A stretch of 64,000 bases of DNA, taken from positions 1-64,000 of the forward strand of contig CANGTC010000001.1 of the NCBI GenBank assembly GCA_947456505.1. Direction: 5' to 3'. The notes beneath the pieces are model-generated. The model had not been told where the DNA came from. It saw nothing but the letters and a program-made list of their open reading frames with translations, and did no database searches. Source of the DNA: Beijerinckiaceae bacterium. GTDB lineage: Bacteria; Pseudomonadota; Alphaproteobacteria; Rhizobiales; Beijerinckiaceae. Below, one piece after another: positions 37,370 to 45,861 of this stretch; the first letter of the stretch is position 1; each line of letters begins with the position of its first letter. Position numbers and translations under genes: made by a program.

Positions 37370-38386
37370 ATGTTGAGGGGCTTAACGGGTTTTCTGGCGG
37401 TGGCGCTGCCGACCCTATGGGCGCAGCCGGGGCAGGCGCAATCCCCCTCGGTCGAATCCTTCTATCGCGGCAAGACGGTCACGATCACGATCGGGTATGG
37501 CGTGGGCGGGTCCGATGATCTCTGGGGTCGACTGGCGGCCCGCTACATGGGGCGACACATCCCCGGGCAACCCCTTGTTGTGCCTCAAAATGCGCCAGGG
37601 GCCGGGAGTCTGGTCGCCGCCAACCAGGTCTATAACGTCGCCCCCAAGGACGGCACGGTCATCGGCGTGATCAATCGGGGCGTTCCCTTCGAGGCGGTTC
37701 TGGGCGGCGGCGGGGTGCAATTTGATCCCCGCAAATTCAACTGGCTGGGAAGCCCGGACAGCGACGTGATCGTGGCTTATGTTCGCACCGACGCCCCGGT
37801 CGCTCACGTGCGCGAGCTTCGCGATAAGGAGCTCATCGTCGCCTCCACCGGCAGCGGCGCCGATAGCCAGACCTACCCGCAGGTTCTCGCCAGGCTCTTT
37901 GGATGGAAGCTGCGCATCGTTCAGGGCTATCCGGGCTCGCGCGACATGAACCTCGCCGTTGAGCGCAATGAAGCGCAGGGAACTTTCATCAGCTATGACA
38001 CGGCCGCACGTGAACCAACCTTTGGCGACGGAACGCGACGCCTGCTGGTTCAGGGGACCATGACTCCCGACGAACGCATGAAGGATGTCCCCACCCTCGC
38101 CGGCCTCGCCCAATCCGAGGCGGAACAGCGCGCCGTTGATTTTTTCCTCCTGCGCGCGGGCATGGGGCGCCCCTTTGTGGCGGCGCCGGGCGTGCCGCCC
38201 GAGCGACTGAGCGCGCTGCGAGCCGCCTTTGCGGCCGCCTTGCGCGACCCGGATCTCATTGAAGAAAGCAAAAAGTTGCGGCTGAACATATCCTATGTGC
38301 CTCCAGAGATTCTCGAAGGCCTTGTCGACAAGGCCTATCGCGCGGACGCAGAAACGCTAGAGCGCGTTCGCAAGGCCATGCGCTGA
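37370..38386 (+). CDS. Orphan Bug/TctC-like substrate-binding protein (FYxGK subfamily)
   Basis: MLRGLTGFLAVALPTLWAQPGQAQSPSVESFYRGKTVTITIGYGVGGSDDLWGRLAARYMGRHIPGQPLVVPQNAPGAG. Confidence 0.85.
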   Translation: MLRGLTGFLAVALPTLWAQPGQAQSPSVESFYRGKTVTITIGYGVGGSDDLWGRLAARYMGRHIPGQPLVVPQNAPGAGSLVAANQVYNVAPKDGTVIGVINRGVPFEAVLGGGGVQFDPRKFNWLGSPDSDVIVAYVRTDAPVAHVRELRDKELIVASTGSGADSQTYPQVLARLFGWKLRIVQGYPGSRDMNLAVERNEAQGTFISYDTAAREPTFGDGTRRLLVQGTMTPDERMKDVPTLAGLAQSEAEQRAVDFFLLRAGMGRPFVAAPGVPPERLSALRAAFAAALRDPDLIEESKKLRLNISYVPPEILEGLVDKAYRADAETLERVRKAMR

Positions 38387-38391
38387 GACCC

Positions 38392-39513
38392 ATGCCATCA
38401 GACCAAGGACGACCAATGCCCTCCATCAAACTCCCCGATCCCTATCTCGACTGGGCGCGCGGCGAAGGCGTGCCAATTGTCGAGGATTTCGGTATCGACA
38501 TCCGAAAGGTCCCGGTCAAGCATTGGGACCGCTATGGCATGAACGGCGCCTTCTGCCACCTGAAGGGGCGCGACGACTATATCTCCATCTTCGCCTTTGA
38601 ACTGCCGCCCGGCGGCAAATCCGCCCCGCTGAAACATATCTGCGAAGAGGTGATCTATGTCATCTCCGGTCATGGCTCGACGACCGTGGAACTGGAGGAT
38701 GGCCGCAAGCACCAATTCGAATGGGGACCCAAGAGCCTCTTTTCCATTCCGCTGAACGCCCGTCACCAATATTTCAACGGATCGGGCCGCGAGCCCGCCC
38801 GCTTCGCCTCCGTCAACAATATGGTTTTCACCATGGGACGGTTTCGCGATGAAAACCTGATCTTCAATTGCCCCGTGAGTTTCCCCGAGCGGGTGGGGCA
38901 TGCGAATTATTTCGCGGGCGAAGGCGAATTCATCTCGATTTCGCCGGGGCGGCACCAGTGGGAAACCAATTTCGTACCGGATCTCTCTGGCTTCGAACTG
39001 CGCCAATGGGCCAAGCGCGGCGCGGGCGGCTCCAACCTGCGTTTCATGCTCACCGAAAACACCATCGGCGCTCATTCTTCGGAAATGCCCGTCGGCACCT
39101 ACAAGAAAGGCCACCGGCATTTTGACGGGGTCTGCGTTTTCGCGGTGACTGGCAAGGGCTATTCGCTGTTGTGGCGTGAGGAGAACGAGGACTTCACCCG
39201 CGTGGACTGGGAGCATGGCTGCGTTTACTGCCCGCCCGACTCCATGTTCCATCAGCACTTCAACGTCGCCGACCATCCCTCGCGCTACCTCGCGCTGCAA
39301 ATTGGAACTGTGCGCTATCCCCTGCTCAAGATGAAGCGGGAGATCTGGGATGTGGGCGTCGACAAGGATGTGAAACAGGGTGGCGCACAAGTGGAATATG
39401 AAGATCAGGACATGCGCGTACATGACATCTGGCTCCATGAAATCGCGAAAAACGGGGTTGAATCGCGCATGGGTCAATTCATCGACGAAAGCAAATTCAA
39501 GAGGAAGGCTTGA
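38392..39513 (+). CDS. Bicupin protein (dioxygenase-like), paralog 1
   Basis: Alternative start at 38416. Two cupin domains: GGKSAPLKHICEEVIYVISGHG..LFSIPLNARHQYFN and KKGHRHFDGVCVFAVTGKGY..SMFHQHFNVADHPSRYLALQIG. Confidence 0.85.
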   Translation: MPSDQGRPMPSIKLPDPYLDWARGEGVPIVEDFGIDIRKVPVKHWDRYGMNGAFCHLKGRDDYISIFAFELPPGGKSAPLKHICEEVIYVISGHGSTTVELEDGRKHQFEWGPKSLFSIPLNARHQYFNGSGREPARFASVNNMVFTMGRFRDENLIFNCPVSFPERVGHANYFAGEGEFISISPGRHQWETNFVPDLSGFELRQWAKRGAGGSNLRFMLTENTIGAHSSEMPVGTYKKGHRHFDGVCVFAVTGKGYSLLWREENEDFTRVDWEHGCVYCPPDSMFHQHFNVADHPSRYLALQIGTVRYPLLKMKREIWDVGVDKDVKQGGAQVEYEDQDMRVHDIWLHEIAKNGVESRMGQFIDESKFKRKA

Positions 39514-39515
39514 CC

Positions 39516-40430
39516 ATGAGCGAGACGGCGCCCGATCTCAGCGCGAAATATCTCGTCGATCCCTATCTGAACTGGGCGAAAGCCGAAGGCGTGCCTATAG
39601 TGGAGAGCGCGATGCTCGACCTTCATGCGCTTGAAACCAGGCCCTGGGCTCGATTCGGGATAAATGGGGCAATATGCCATGTGGAGGGGCGATGCGATTT
39701 TCTATCGGCCTTCTTGTTCGAACTGGCTCCAGGCCAAAGCTCGACGCCCCTTCGCCATCTCTATGAAGACTGCTTCTATGTACTTGAAGGATCGGGCGTC
39801 AGCGAAACCGAATTGTCCAATGGCGCGCGCCATGAGACACATTGGGGACCGAACATGGTCTTCACCACTCCGGTCAACGCGACCTGCAGGCTAAGGGCTG
39901 ACGGCGCCACCCGCGCGCGACTGCTGTCTCTGAACGACATGCGTTATCTCATGGGGCTTTATCGGAACGAGGACTTCCTCTTCCATAATTCTTCCCCCAT
40001 GAGCGCGCGTCAGGCGAAGGCGCTGGAAGCCACGCTTCAAGCTGATCTGACTAGGCTGAATGGCGATACGTCTCTACAACTGGGCGACAGCGCCATCGGC
40101 GCCGCCTACATCAGTCTGGCTCCAGGCGCCAAGACGCAAGCCAGGCGCCAGATGCAGGGCGCGCACCTGCTCTGCACCATGAGCGAGGCGACGATCATGT
40201 CCTGCGTTGACGAGACCTCCGAGCGGATCACGACCAGCTTGCGCCATGGCTGCCTCACGGGACTTACGGGCATGATGTTTCACCAACAAAGCAATAGGCG
40301 CGACGAGATGCTGGGCTTGCTGAAGGTGGAATTGGGCTCGCAGGCCTCCCCGCTCTTTCGCAGCCGCCGCGCAGCCTATGGGGATCAGGAGGTCTACGCG
40401 TCCGGCAGCGCCATACTGACGGGGATTTGA
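39516..40430 (+). CDS. Degenerate bicupin protein, paralog 2 (putative metal sites eroded)
   Basis: Colinear with 38392..39513 (VDPYLNWAKAEGVPIVESAMLD vs LPDPYLDWARGEGVPIVEDFGID), but ARHQYFN->ATCRLRA, GHRHFDG->ARRQMQG, FHQHFN->FHQQSN. Confidence 0.82.
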   Translation: MSETAPDLSAKYLVDPYLNWAKAEGVPIVESAMLDLHALETRPWARFGINGAICHVEGRCDFLSAFLFELAPGQSSTPLRHLYEDCFYVLEGSGVSETELSNGARHETHWGPNMVFTTPVNATCRLRADGATRARLLSLNDMRYLMGLYRNEDFLFHNSSPMSARQAKALEATLQADLTRLNGDTSLQLGDSAIGAAYISLAPGAKTQARRQMQGAHLLCTMSEATIMSCVDETSERITTSLRHGCLTGLTGMMFHQQSNRRDEMLGLLKVELGSQASPLFRSRRAAYGDQEVYASGSAILTGI

Positions 40431-40460
40431 GGCGCATTCCATCTTCTGTCCGAGGTGACC

Positions 40461-41504
40461 ATGCATGCCAATTCTGAAAAGATGATGACGCGCCGCGCCG
40501 CCTTGGCGGGCGCCGCGATCATGATCGGCGCCAGCCTGGCGCAGGCGCAAACGCCTGCAGAATTCTACAAGGGCAAACAGATCCAGATGATGGTCTATTC
40601 CGGCGCTGGATCGACCTATGACACCTATGCACGCCTGCTCTCCCGCCACATGATCCGCCATATCCCCGGTTCACCCAATATCGTGGTGCAGAACATGGTC
40701 GGCGCAGGCGGCCTCAAGCTGGTGGATTATCTCAACCGCATCGCGCCCAAAGATGGGACCGTCTTCGGCACGGTCAGTCGCGGCAATCCCTTTGACCCGA
40801 TCATGGGGAAGAAAGATATCGAATTCGATCCGCTCAAGCTGACCTGGATCGGCAGCATGAACCGGGAGGTCGCCATCGCCCTTTCCTGGGGAACATCGCC
40901 GGTCAAAACATTCGAGGATCTGCGGAAAATCGAATTGCTTGTCCCAGGCACAGGCGCTGGAGCGGATTCAGAGATCATCCCACGCGCCTACAATGTCCTG
41001 GCGGGAACCAAATTCAAGATCGTGTCAGGCTATCGCGACACGTCGGAAGCCTCGCTGCAGCTGGAAACCGGAGAATTGCAGGGCATCGCCTATTGGTCCA
41101 TGAGCGCCATCATGTCATTGAAGCCCGACTGGGTGCTCAACAAGAAGGTCAACATCCTCTTCCATACCGGCGTGAGCGAGGCGCCGGACCTGCCGGGTGT
41201 GCCACGTATCCGCGAACTGATAAAAGATGAGACCGACCGGAAGGCGCTGGAGTTTCTGCTCGCACGCGAAGTCATGGGCCGCCCCTTCGTAGGACCGCCA
41301 GGGATCCCAGCTGATCGCGCCAAGGCTCTGCGCGACGCTTTTGACGCCACCATGAAAGACCCGGAATTTCTAAAGGACGCCGCGCGGGGCAATGTCGAGG
41401 TGAACCTGGTCACAGCGGACGAAATCAACACATTGCTCAGGGACGCCGCCGCCTTGCCGCCCGCCGTCATCGAGCGCGCGCGCCAGACCCTCGAACGTAA
41501 CTAA
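40461..41504 (+). CDS. Orphan Bug/TctC-like substrate-binding protein (FYxGK subfamily), possibly Tat-exported
   Basis: MTRRAALAGAAIMIGASLAQAQTPAEFYKGKQIQMMVYSGAGSTYDTYARLLSRHMIRHIPGSPNIVVQNMVGAGG. Confidence 0.86.
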   Translation: MHANSEKMMTRRAALAGAAIMIGASLAQAQTPAEFYKGKQIQMMVYSGAGSTYDTYARLLSRHMIRHIPGSPNIVVQNMVGAGGLKLVDYLNRIAPKDGTVFGTVSRGNPFDPIMGKKDIEFDPLKLTWIGSMNREVAIALSWGTSPVKTFEDLRKIELLVPGTGAGADSEIIPRAYNVLAGTKFKIVSGYRDTSEASLQLETGELQGIAYWSMSAIMSLKPDWVLNKKVNILFHTGVSEAPDLPGVPRIRELIKDETDRKALEFLLAREVMGRPFVGPPGIPADRAKALRDAFDATMKDPEFLKDAARGNVEVNLVTADEINTLLRDAAALPPAVIERARQTLERN

Positions 41505-41583
41505 TCGCGCGCATTGAAGCCTCTATTTGCGCTGGAGTATACTTTTCGTCGGAAACTTTTGTTGATTCGCTGCGGGAGGCGAA

Positions 41584-41802
41584 ATGCGATGCAATCTGTG
41601 TGATGGATCCGGCATGCAGCGCGCGGCCATTGGATTGACGCCCTGTCCGGAGTGCGGAGGTTGCGGCGTGGCTCACTGTTGCGATGGGTTGGTCGCTTGC
41701 GGCGAGGTGGAAGGCGACATACGGTTCGAGCGCGCGAAAATATCCCATGCGACGGCGAATATCTCGCCGCCTCAACTACCAACGCCCATCGTCAAGCCAT
41801 GA
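41584..41802 (+). CDS. Small DnaJ-type zinc-finger-like protein
   Basis: MRCNLCDGSGMQRAAIGLTPCPECGGCGVAHCCDG: CxxCxGxG and CxxCGGCG motifs. Confidence 0.6.
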   Translation: MRCNLCDGSGMQRAAIGLTPCPECGGCGVAHCCDGLVACGEVEGDIRFERAKISHATANISPPQLPTPIVKP

Positions 41803-41845
41803 CGCTCTGGACAGCAAACAATCACCTCAAGGAAAGTGAATAATC

Positions 41846-42442
41846 ATGAAATTGCTCGGTTCAAGCCGCAGTCCCTATGTGCAGAAAGTTCGCATCGCCA
41901 TGGTCGAGAAAGGTCTGGCGTTCGAATACGATCCAGCCTTGCCGAACAGCGATGAAGTGACCGGCGCCAATCCGCTCGCCAAGATCCCGACCCTGATCCG
42001 CGATGACGGCAAGGGCCTCTATGATTCTTCGGTCATCGTTGAATATGTGGACGGTTGCGCCGGGAACCCGACATTACTACCAAAGGATTTCGAAGCCCGC
42101 ATCGAGGCACGCCGTTGGGAGGCGCTTGGCAACGGCGTCACCGACGCCACCGTGCAGATCTCCCATGAGCACCGGGCCCCGCCCGAGCAACGCAAGGGAC
42201 CTGAATTTATCGCGAAGCATCAACGCAAGATCGACGCGGGGCTCGACGCCATGGAAAGGGACATGGGGCCAAACGGCTTTTGCATGGGCTCCAGCTTCAC
42301 GCTGGCGGATGTCGGTTGCGCCAGCGCCCTGCTCTATCTGGATCTCGCCCAGCCCGACCTGAAATGGCGCGACACCCATCCGAAACTGGCCAAAGCCTTC
42401 GCCCAATGGAAAGAACGCCCCTCCTTGAAGGCGCTGGCTTGA
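41846..42442 (+). CDS. Glutathione S-transferase
   Basis: MKLLGSSRSPYVQKVRIAMVEKGLAFEYDPA...NPLAKIPTLIRDDGKGLYDSSVIVEYVD. Confidence 0.92.
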   Translation: MKLLGSSRSPYVQKVRIAMVEKGLAFEYDPALPNSDEVTGANPLAKIPTLIRDDGKGLYDSSVIVEYVDGCAGNPTLLPKDFEARIEARRWEALGNGVTDATVQISHEHRAPPEQRKGPEFIAKHQRKIDAGLDAMERDMGPNGFCMGSSFTLADVGCASALLYLDLAQPDLKWRDTHPKLAKAFAQWKERPSLKALA

Positions 42443-42475
42443 TGGCGCTGACGCTTAGCGCCTGACAGCTATATT

Positions 42476-42505
42476 CCCCTCACGGATGACATCGTCCGTG
42501 AGGGG
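42476..42505. promoter_or_regulatory. Perfect 11-bp inverted repeat (hairpin or operator) between GST and bicupin genes
   Basis: CCCCTCACGGA-TGACATCG-TCCGTGAGGGG with no adjacent T-run; a second hairpin GGCGCT-GACGCTT-AGCGCC lies at 42444-42462. Confidence 0.55.
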
Positions 42506-42605
42506 TCGCTTCGCCGCTGCGGTGGCGACCACGCGCGACGAGCGGCAGGGTTGCGAAGGGTCTCCACCAGGCATAAGTTCCCTTAAAAGTATGGGGAGCG
42601 AAGCT

Positions 42606-43808
42606 ATGCCGCATGATGAAACAACCACGCATTGGCATGAACCTAAGGCCGGTGAGAATGCAGGCTTTGGCAAGTTCAAGCGCCCCGCAATGCCCTATGA
42701 CCGCTTCATAGAGGCGGAGGGAATTCCCTGTTATCGCGGCATTGGCCTGAGGCGAGCGCAAGACCTCCCGATGGCGCCATGGAAGCGGCTGGGCGGCAAA
42801 GGCTCCTATATCCAGCTCTACGGCACCGAAGGACTCTGGGGCTCCTATGTGGTCGAAATCCCCGCAGGCGGCGCGCTCAACATCGAGCATCACCTCTACG
42901 AAAAGCAATGCTATATCGCCGAAGGGCGAGGCTCGACGGAGGTCTGGCAGGAAGGCCAGACGAAGAAGCAGACCTTCGAATGGCAGAAGGGCTCGCTTTT
43001 CTCGATCCCGCTCAATGCCTACCATCGCTTTGTCAACGCGACGAATGCGCCAGCCATCATGATCTGCGGCACCTCTGCGCCCAACATCATGAACCTCTTC
43101 GACAATCCCCGCTTCGTCTTCGAATGCCCCTTCAACTTCACAGACCGCTATTCCGGCGAAGACGATTACTTCAAAAGCCGCGACGATCTGGAGCCTGACC
43201 CCGTGCGCGGCCTGGCCATGCGCCGCACCAATTTCATGCCCGACATCATCAATTGCGAAATGCCGCTGGATAACCGCAGGTCCCCGGGCTACCGGCGCAT
43301 CGAACCGGAAATGGCGGGACAGCGCTTTCACCTGTGGATCGGCCAGCATGAAACGGGCCGCTACTCAAAGGCCCATGCGCATGAAAGCTGCGCAGTGCTC
43401 ATCTGCGTCAAGGGCAAGGGCTATACCTATACATGGCCGGCGATCTACGGCTCGACGCCCTGGAAAGACGGGCATGCGGACAAGGTTCTGCGACAAGACT
43501 ATGAGGCCGGCGGCATGGTCTCGGCGGCGCCTATGACGGGCGACTGGAACCACCAGCATTTCGGCGTCTCGAAGGACCCGCTGCGCGTCACCGCATGGTT
43601 CGGCCCGAACAATCATCCCGCCCGCAAACCCGGACTTCCGGGAGAGGCGATGACTGACAAATGGGCCATCGACATCAAGAAGGGGGGCGTCGCCATCCCC
43701 TACCACGCCGAGGACCCCTTCCTGCGTCAGGAGTTCGAAGACTATATGAAACGAGAGGGAGTGCCGGTGCGGATGGAGCCAAAGCTCTACGAGCCTCCGG
43801 CGGATTAG
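42606..43808 (+). CDS. Bicupin protein (dioxygenase-like), paralog 3
   Basis: AGGALNIEHHLYEKQCYIAEGRGSTEVWQ..LFSIPLNAYHRFVN and SKAHAHESCAVLICVKGKGY..GDWNHQHFGVSKDPLRVTAWFG. Start taken at ATG 42606, preceded by GGGGAG. Confidence 0.84.
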   Translation: MPHDETTTHWHEPKAGENAGFGKFKRPAMPYDRFIEAEGIPCYRGIGLRRAQDLPMAPWKRLGGKGSYIQLYGTEGLWGSYVVEIPAGGALNIEHHLYEKQCYIAEGRGSTEVWQEGQTKKQTFEWQKGSLFSIPLNAYHRFVNATNAPAIMICGTSAPNIMNLFDNPRFVFECPFNFTDRYSGEDDYFKSRDDLEPDPVRGLAMRRTNFMPDIINCEMPLDNRRSPGYRRIEPEMAGQRFHLWIGQHETGRYSKAHAHESCAVLICVKGKGYTYTWPAIYGSTPWKDGHADKVLRQDYEAGGMVSAAPMTGDWNHQHFGVSKDPLRVTAWFGPNNHPARKPGLPGEAMTDKWAIDIKKGGVAIPYHAEDPFLRQEFEDYMKREGVPVRMEPKLYEPPAD

Positions 43809-43883
43809 CGATCATTCAAGGAGCGCCGAGTTGCGGCGACCCAGCAAAGACGCCTTATAAAAGGGCCTGCAGGGAGGATTTTC

Positions 43884-44912
43884 ATGGCATGGCCGAATTG
43901 CATCCATGCGCTCGCGCTGGCGGTTGCGCTGTCAGGCGCTCAAACGGCTATCGCTCAGGATTTTTATAGTGGCAAAAAGATTTTCATTGTCAGCGCCTCC
44001 TCCGCAGGCGGAGGATACGACCAATATGCGCGGCTGCTGGCGCGCCATCTGGGGAAGCGTATTCCCGGCGCGCCAACAATCATTGTGCAGAACATGCCCG
44101 GCGCGGAAGGCGTCAAGGCCGCCAACTACATCTATCATCTGGCGCCGCAGGACGGGACCTATATCGGCGCCCTGCCGCGCTCTGTGAGCCTGTCCAAACT
44201 CTATGCCCATCATGAGCAGTCGCTGCAATTCGATCCCTTCACCTTCCAATGGCTGGGGTCGCTGAAACGCGACACCGGCGTTCTCGCGGTGAACGCGAAA
44301 TCTGGCCTCCAAAGTCCGGAAGATCTCAAGAAGCGTGAGGTCACGCTGAGTTCTCAAGCCTCGAACTCTCCCAATTCCATGTATGCGCGGATGCTCAATG
44401 CGCTCTATGGGTCGAAGCTGAAACCCATCGAAGGCTATGAGGGATCCACCGCAGGAATGCTGGCGGTAGAGCGTTTCGAAGTGGATGGACATGTGAGCGG
44501 CGGCACAACGGCGCCGCTGAAAAACAAGATCGCTGGCTGGATGAAGGCGGGAACGGGAAAAGTCCTCCTGCAATTCGGCATGAACCGAGACATGGATTAT
44601 CCGGATGCGCCAACCGCGCTGGACCTGATCCCTGATGCTGAAGGGCGGGCGGTTTTTGAACTGGCCTTCACCGAACAGGAAATCGGCAGCCCCTATGTGC
44701 TGGGACCCAAAGTGCCCGCCGCGCAGATGGAAATTCTGGAAAAGGCTTTCATCGACACTGCGCGCGACCCGAATTTTCTGACCGACGCCGCCAGCGAAAA
44801 CGCTCCCATCTATCTGCTGGACGCCACAGCGATACAAGCTCTACTCAAAAAGGCCTATGGGTCGCCGCCCCCGCGAATCCAGCGATTGCGCGATCTGGCC
44901 ATCGCCAAGTAA
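43884..44912 (+). CDS. Orphan Bug/TctC-like substrate-binding protein (FYxGK subfamily)
   Basis: DFYSGKKIFIVSASSAGGGYDQYARLLARHLGKRIPGAPTIIVQNMPGAEGVKAANYIYHLAPQDGTYIG. Confidence 0.87.
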   Translation: MAWPNCIHALALAVALSGAQTAIAQDFYSGKKIFIVSASSAGGGYDQYARLLARHLGKRIPGAPTIIVQNMPGAEGVKAANYIYHLAPQDGTYIGALPRSVSLSKLYAHHEQSLQFDPFTFQWLGSLKRDTGVLAVNAKSGLQSPEDLKKREVTLSSQASNSPNSMYARMLNALYGSKLKPIEGYEGSTAGMLAVERFEVDGHVSGGTTAPLKNKIAGWMKAGTGKVLLQFGMNRDMDYPDAPTALDLIPDAEGRAVFELAFTEQEIGSPYVLGPKVPAAQMEILEKAFIDTARDPNFLTDAASENAPIYLLDATAIQALLKKAYGSPPPRIQRLRDLAIAK

Positions 44913-45017
44913 ACTGAATCCAGCGCGAGCGGGCGGCACGCTTGTCAAAAAGTCGCACAGAAGGCATCTTGAAACAGAGGGGCGCAGCATAAGCCGTCCA
45001 CAAGGGAGGCTGGTCCA

Positions 45018-45125
45018 ATGACGGATCGCAACAAGCAGCGCTCACCGTCCAATTTTCACTGGTTCGACGCAGGCCATGCGCCGCGTCGCGGCTCGCTCTG
45101 GCGCTTTTCACCACGGGGACACTGA
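45018..45125 (+). CDS. Candidate 35-codon leader ORF upstream of the AMDase-like gene
   Basis: GGGAGG Shine-Dalgarno followed by ATG 45018: MTDRNKQRSPSNFHWFDAGHAPRRGSLWRFSPRGH*, TGA at 45123-45125, 1 nt before ATG 45127. Below the size cutoff of the ORF track. Confidence 0.4.
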   Translation: MTDRNKQRSPSNFHWFDAGHAPRRGSLWRFSPRGH

Positions 45126-45126
45126 C

Positions 45127-45861
45127 ATGGCTTTTTCGGCTTGGCGCGGCATTGCCGGCATCATCCATCCCACCCTGCGCCCCGGCGCGCTGGAGGAATT
45201 CATCCGCCTCATGCCGGAAGGGATCGGCATATTGCCCCTCTTCACCAATATCCGACAGGGCACACGCGCCGAATTCGCCACCGTGATGGGCGCTTATGAA
45301 ACCCAGATCGCCCTGCTCGCCGAACAGGGATGCGACGCCATCCATCCCAATGGCGCGCCGCCCTTCATGGTGCATGGACTGAAAGGCGAGGCGGAGATCG
45401 TCTCCGCCTGGGAAAAGAAATATCAAACGCCGATTTTCACCGCCGGGCAGAACCACATTACCGCCCTTCGCGCGATGAAGGTGAAAAGCATTGCCGGCGT
45501 CAGCTACTTCCCCGGCGAAATCAACAACACCTTCGCGCAATATTTCACCGACGCCGGGTTCGAGGTGCGTTGCATGGAGGGCATGGAAACGCCCTTCAAC
45601 AAGGCGCAGGAACTCTCGGGCGAACAGGTCTACGCCTTCATCAAGCACCACTTCCTGAAGTGCGGCGGCGCCGACGCCATCTATATGCTGGGCTCGGGCT
45701 GGCGCACGCTGCATATCATCGACCTGCTGGAGCGCGATCTCGGCGTGCCGGTCCTCCATCCCGTTCCCGCGCGCGTCTGGGAGTTCCAGAAGCGCCTGCA
45801 TGTCAATGAGCCAAGGCTCGGCTATGGTCAGTTGCTCGCCACGCTGCCGCCCCTCCCCTGA
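45127..45861 (+). CDS. Asp/Glu racemase superfamily protein (maleate isomerase/arylmalonate decarboxylase-like), paralog 1
   Basis: MAFSAWRGIAGIIHPTLRPGALEEFIRLMPEG...IHPNGAPPFMVHG...AIYMLGSGWRTLHIIDLLERDLGVPVLHPVPARVWE...LGYGQLLA. Confidence 0.8.
   Translation: MAFSAWRGIAGIIHPTLRPGALEEFIRLMPEGIGILPLFTNIRQGTRAEFATVMGAYETQIALLAEQGCDAIHPNGAPPFMVHGLKGEAEIVSAWEKKYQTPIFTAGQNHITALRAMKVKSIAGVSYFPGEINNTFAQYFTDAGFEVRCMEGMETPFNKAQELSGEQVYAFIKHHFLKCGGADAIYMLGSGWRTLHIIDLLERDLGVPVLHPVPARVWEFQKRLHVNEPRLGYGQLLATLPPLP

Noticed and set aside
42486-42605. Upstream 40-codon extension of the third bicupin
   Set aside because: It begins inside the inverted repeat, and ATG 42606 has a GGGGAG ribosome site; the extension has no similarity to the paralogs.
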